Of a stretch of 64,000 bases of DNA, positions 62,155 to 64,000 are shown piece after piece; within the stretch, counting starts at the first letter, position 1; the number at the start of each line of letters is the position of its first letter. The notes under the pieces are model-generated. The model was not told where the DNA came from, made no database searches, and saw only the letters and a list, made by a program, of their open reading frames with translations. This DNA comes from Verrucomicrobia bacterium Tous-C9LFEB. Lineage in GTDB: Bacteria > Verrucomicrobiota > Verrucomicrobiia > Methylacidiphilales > UBA1321. Both the position numbers and the translations under genes were made by a program. Location: the NCBI GenBank assembly GCA_002304345.1, contig NEUU01000002.1:248001-312000 (forward strand). Direction: 5' to 3'.

Positions 62155-62784
62155 CTAGTACGCCGAGCGGGTGAACCCGTCGAGATACTGCGCCCGGCGC
62201 TTCGCCAACTCCGCGTTCAGCGCCGCCGACTCCTGATCATCCAGCACGCCGTCGTTATTCTTGTCAAAGCTCCGCACGAACAGCACCTTCCGCTTGGCGA
62301 AATCGGCTTCCATCGCGGCGATCTCCGTGTCACTAAAACGGCCATTCTTGTCCTTGTCGTACTTCTTGAAAAGCGACTGGCGCCGCACATACAAATCCTG
62401 CCGCATCCGCGATTCCTCCGTCGCGTCGAGCTTGCCGTCTCCATTCTTGTCATACTGCTTCAGCATGTTCGCATGGAACCGCTCGCGCCGCTGATCGGAG
62501 GTCTCTGTCATCGCCAACGGCAGCGCCGAGCTCTCCTTCGTTCCCGCCGTTGCCGCCGCCGTCTCGGGAGCGGCCACGGGCGCGGTTTTCGTTGTCGTGG
62601 TGGAACTGCTGGTGGCCGTTGCCGGGGCGGACGTGGCGCTCTTCTTCTTCACCGTTTTCTTCTTCGCCGGTTGCCCCACCAGATCGGAGTTCGACGACGT
62701 CGTCTCCGCCGCCCCAACGGGAGCGATCAGGGTGAAGGCCGTAACAAGCACCGCAAGGGATCGGACGAAACGTGCGCAGGACAT
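62155..62784 (-). CDS. Secreted EF-hand protein
   Basis: A signal peptide (SFARS..AVLVTAFTLIAPVGAAE type) leads a 209-residue protein. A low-complexity Lys/Thr/Ala/Ser linker follows to ~residue 100. Three calcium-binding EF-hand loops are visible: DKNGDGKLDATE, DKDKNGRFSDTE and DKNNDGVLDDQE, each with acidic residues at positions 1, 3, 5 and 12. It probably binds Ca in the periplasm; partner unknown. ATG 62784 is chosen because it gives a proper signal peptide. Confidence 0.88.
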   Translation of the reverse strand: MSCARFVRSLAVLVTAFTLIAPVGAAETTSSNSDLVGQPAKKKTVKKKSATSAPATATSSSTTTTKTAPVAAPETAAATAGTKESSALPLAMTETSDQRRERFHANMLKQYDKNGDGKLDATEESRMRQDLYVRRQSLFKKYDKDKNGRFSDTEIAAMEADFAKRKVLFVRSFDKNNDGVLDDQESAALNAELAKRRAQYLDGFTRSAY

Positions 62785-62870
62785 GCCCACTGTTTTGACA
62801 GAAGCCGCGCCGGGAGCAAGCCGAACTTTCCAGTAGACGCGGCGCAACGAATCCGAAATACTGGCCCGCC

Positions 62871-63059
62871 GTGAACAAGATCCTCTGCATCACCCTCAGT
62901 TGCTTGGTCCTCGCCGCCTGCGCCACCCCGAAATCCGGGTCCGTCAGCACCATCCCATGGGAGGAACGCAGCGAAATGGACGGACTGTCCCAGGAATACG
63001 GCTGGGGTGAGGACGACTATATTTACGACGGCATGCCCACCCCCGAGCAGCCGCTCTAG
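62871..63059 (+). CDS. Small lipoprotein
   Basis: The 62-residue product begins VNKILCITLSCLVLAACATP, with a short charged start, hydrophobic core and lipobox LAAC, so Cys17 is the likely lipidated residue. The mature part is acidic and Tyr/Trp-rich (EDDYIYDGMP). The start is GTG 62871. It is divergent from the EF-hand gene (86 bp between starts). No family recognised. Confidence 0.75.
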   Translation: MNKILCITLSCLVLAACATPKSGSVSTIPWEERSEMDGLSQEYGWGEDDYIYDGMPTPEQPL

Positions 63060-63218
63060 CAACTGTCGGCGCTCAAAAGAGCGTGGCGCCAGGGCCTAGC
63101 AGGCTGGTGAAAAAGTCCCGTGGCGGCGACGCGGGGAGTTGCGGCCTGTTCGGCACGGAGAGCACGACAAAGCCGCAGGCCGCAAGAACCTGCGTCCCGA
63201 AGGGTTGCGAGTGTCTTC

Positions 63219-63269
63219 CTGTAGGGTGCTTCGGTGAAGCGCCGCGGCGCGATGCAAGCGCCCCTACAA
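63219..63269. repeat. CTGTAGGG double-hairpin repeat, copy 5
   Basis: Like copy 4, with GGTGCTTCGGTGAAGCGCC and GGCGCGATGCAAGCGCCCC. Its flanks match those of copy 4 over roughly 110 bp, showing recent local duplication. The right stem is partly decayed. Confidence 0.85.
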
Positions 63270-63316
63270 AAAGACATTCCGCTCGCACAACTCATCACAT
63301 CACGAGACATGAGCCA

Positions 63317-63364
63317 CTCGTATTACTTTGTTTATTCTAATTAGACTTAACAAAGTAATACGAG
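63317..63364. repeat. Intergenic inverted repeat IV
   Basis: CTCGTATTACTTTGTT at 63317-63332 is the exact complement of 63349-63364, around a 16-bp AT centre. It lies just past the stop of the hydroxyacid dehydrogenase gene. No T-run follows on either strand, so terminator function is uncertain. With copy 5 it accounts for most of the 63060-63369 gap. Confidence 0.9.
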
Positions 63365-63369
63365 CAGGA

Positions 63370-64000
63370 CTACATCACGCGATCCATGAGCGGTTCCTGG
63401 CGGACGAATCGCTCGAGGTTGCGGAGGAAATGGCGCACGAGCGTCTTGGTCTCGTCGGCATGTCCACCGGCCACATGGGGCGTGATATGGCAATTGGGCT
63501 CGGACCAGAGGGGATGATTTTCCGGCAGCGGTTCGGGATCAGTAACATCAAGCCACGCCGACTGGAGCCGCTTCGAGCGCAGGACTTCCTGCAGGGCGTT
63601 TTGATCCACCGTCGTGCCGCGGCCAATGTTATAGAAAACCGCGCCGGGTTTGAGCATGGCGAATCGTTCCAGGTTAAAGAATCCGCGCGTGTTCACACTA
63701 TCCGGGAGAATGTTGACCACATGATTGGCTTCGCCGAGGGCTTGCGTCAACTGCGACTCAGCGATGACCGGCACGCCTTCGTCGCCGCGCGGCTTGCGGC
63801 GGTACGCCACCACCTTCACTCCCAGTGGAGCCAGCATGTCGGCGAGCCGTTTGCCGATCGCGCCGTAGCCGAGTATCAGAACCGTTTGATCCTGCAAGGT
63901 CGTGCTCGCCTGCCGCAGCGCGTTCCAGGTATCCGTGCCGTTGGCGGTGCGGGTGCGAAGGGCGAGCGGTAGCTGCCGGACTTGCGCGAGAATGAAGCTG
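63370..64000 (-). CDS. D-2-hydroxyacid dehydrogenase-family protein, N-terminus beyond the window
   Basis: The gene runs in from the right edge; 209 C-terminal residues are seen. The NAD-binding Rossmann core is complete: TVLILGYGAIGKRLADML (GxGxxG), ILPDSVNTRGFFNLERFAML, GAVFYNIGRGTTVDQNAL with the conserved Arg region, and ENHPLWSEPNCHITPHVAGG with the catalytic His. The TTG at 63897 is internal, as the frame continues upstream with family-like sequence. Enzymes of this family reduce 2-keto acids with NAD(P)H; the substrate is unknown. A missing N-terminal part cannot be assessed. Confidence 0.9.
   Translation of the reverse strand, partial: SFILAQVRQLPLALRTRTANGTDTWNALRQASTTLQDQTVLILGYGAIGKRLADMLAPLGVKVVAYRRKPRGDEGVPVIAESQLTQALGEANHVVNILPDSVNTRGFFNLERFAMLKPGAVFYNIGRGTTVDQNALQEVLRSKRLQSAWLDVTDPEPLPENHPLWSEPNCHITPHVAGGHADETKTLVRHFLRNLERFVRQEPLMDRVM

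Overview
The window is about 64 kb of GC-rich chromosome from a Gram-negative bacterium, most likely a member of the Verrucomicrobiota. The evidence is lipid A and lipoprotein genes (lpxI, lpxB, lnt), a GTP-type PEP carboxykinase, GlpX-type fructose-1,6-bisphosphatase, a rhomboid-like protein with a soluble tail, and a family of N-anchored proteins ending in an 'LYSVGFN..DDGG' type domain that I associate with this phylum. The phylum assignment is inference. No rRNA, tRNA, CRISPR array or prophage was found.

Layout. 0-9.5 kb: the 3' end of an Fe/Mn superoxide dismutase gene, then a surface-polysaccharide block (O-antigen ligase-like protein, WecA-type transferase, GT4 glycosyltransferase, a secreted GH5 enzyme with three repeated modules, WcaF-like acetyltransferase). 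9.5-18.6 kb: pckG, an outer-membrane barrel protein, pterin dehydratase, NAD(P)H-hydrate repair enzyme, a secreted arabinofuranosidase-like hydrolase and citrate synthase. 18.6-22.2 kb: a strongly structured intergenic region and the ffh-rpsP-khpA-trmD-rplS translation/secretion operon, which lacks the usual rimM. 22.3-27 kb: an AT-richer GT-C-like membrane protein, a dead IS5-family element and a HAD-UbiA fusion. 27-36.7 kb: a secreted glucose/sorbosone dehydrogenase-like protein, a GIY-YIG nuclease among palindromes, then lnt, GT2, lpxI, a Gfo/Idh oxidoreductase, lpxB, rnhB and yraN-like. 36.8-47.8 kb: metal P-type ATPase, NlpC/P60 protein, two cyclic-nucleotide-binding proteins, a GspF-like protein, a GYF-RDD protein, a WecG-like/STAS/STAS fusion and a chemotaxis receptor. 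48-64 kb: sucCD, sugar isomerase, a HAD-Nudix fusion overlapping folB, two ABC-2 permeases, CE7 esterase, rhomboid-like protein, glpX, two mosaic paralogues facing each other, an EF-hand protein, a lipoprotein and a 2-hydroxyacid dehydrogenase cut by the window end.

Physiology. citrate synthase, succinyl-CoA ligase, PEP carboxykinase and GlpX give a TCA/gluconeogenic core; GH5, arabinofuranosidase-like and CE7 enzymes point to plant or algal polysaccharide use; WecA, glycosyltransferases, O-antigen ligase-like protein, LpxI and LpxB build the envelope.

The most unusual feature is the density and variety of small structured repeats: (i) about 130-bp elements bounded by hairpins whose 5-bp stems differ between copies yet always pair, one next to a lone GIY-YIG nuclease; (ii) five copies of a double-hairpin 'CTGTAGGG' element; (iii) four long inverted repeats that share architecture but not sequence; (iv) a 142-bp palindromic element; and (v) a leader repeat that precedes the two mosaic paralogues and also occurs alone.
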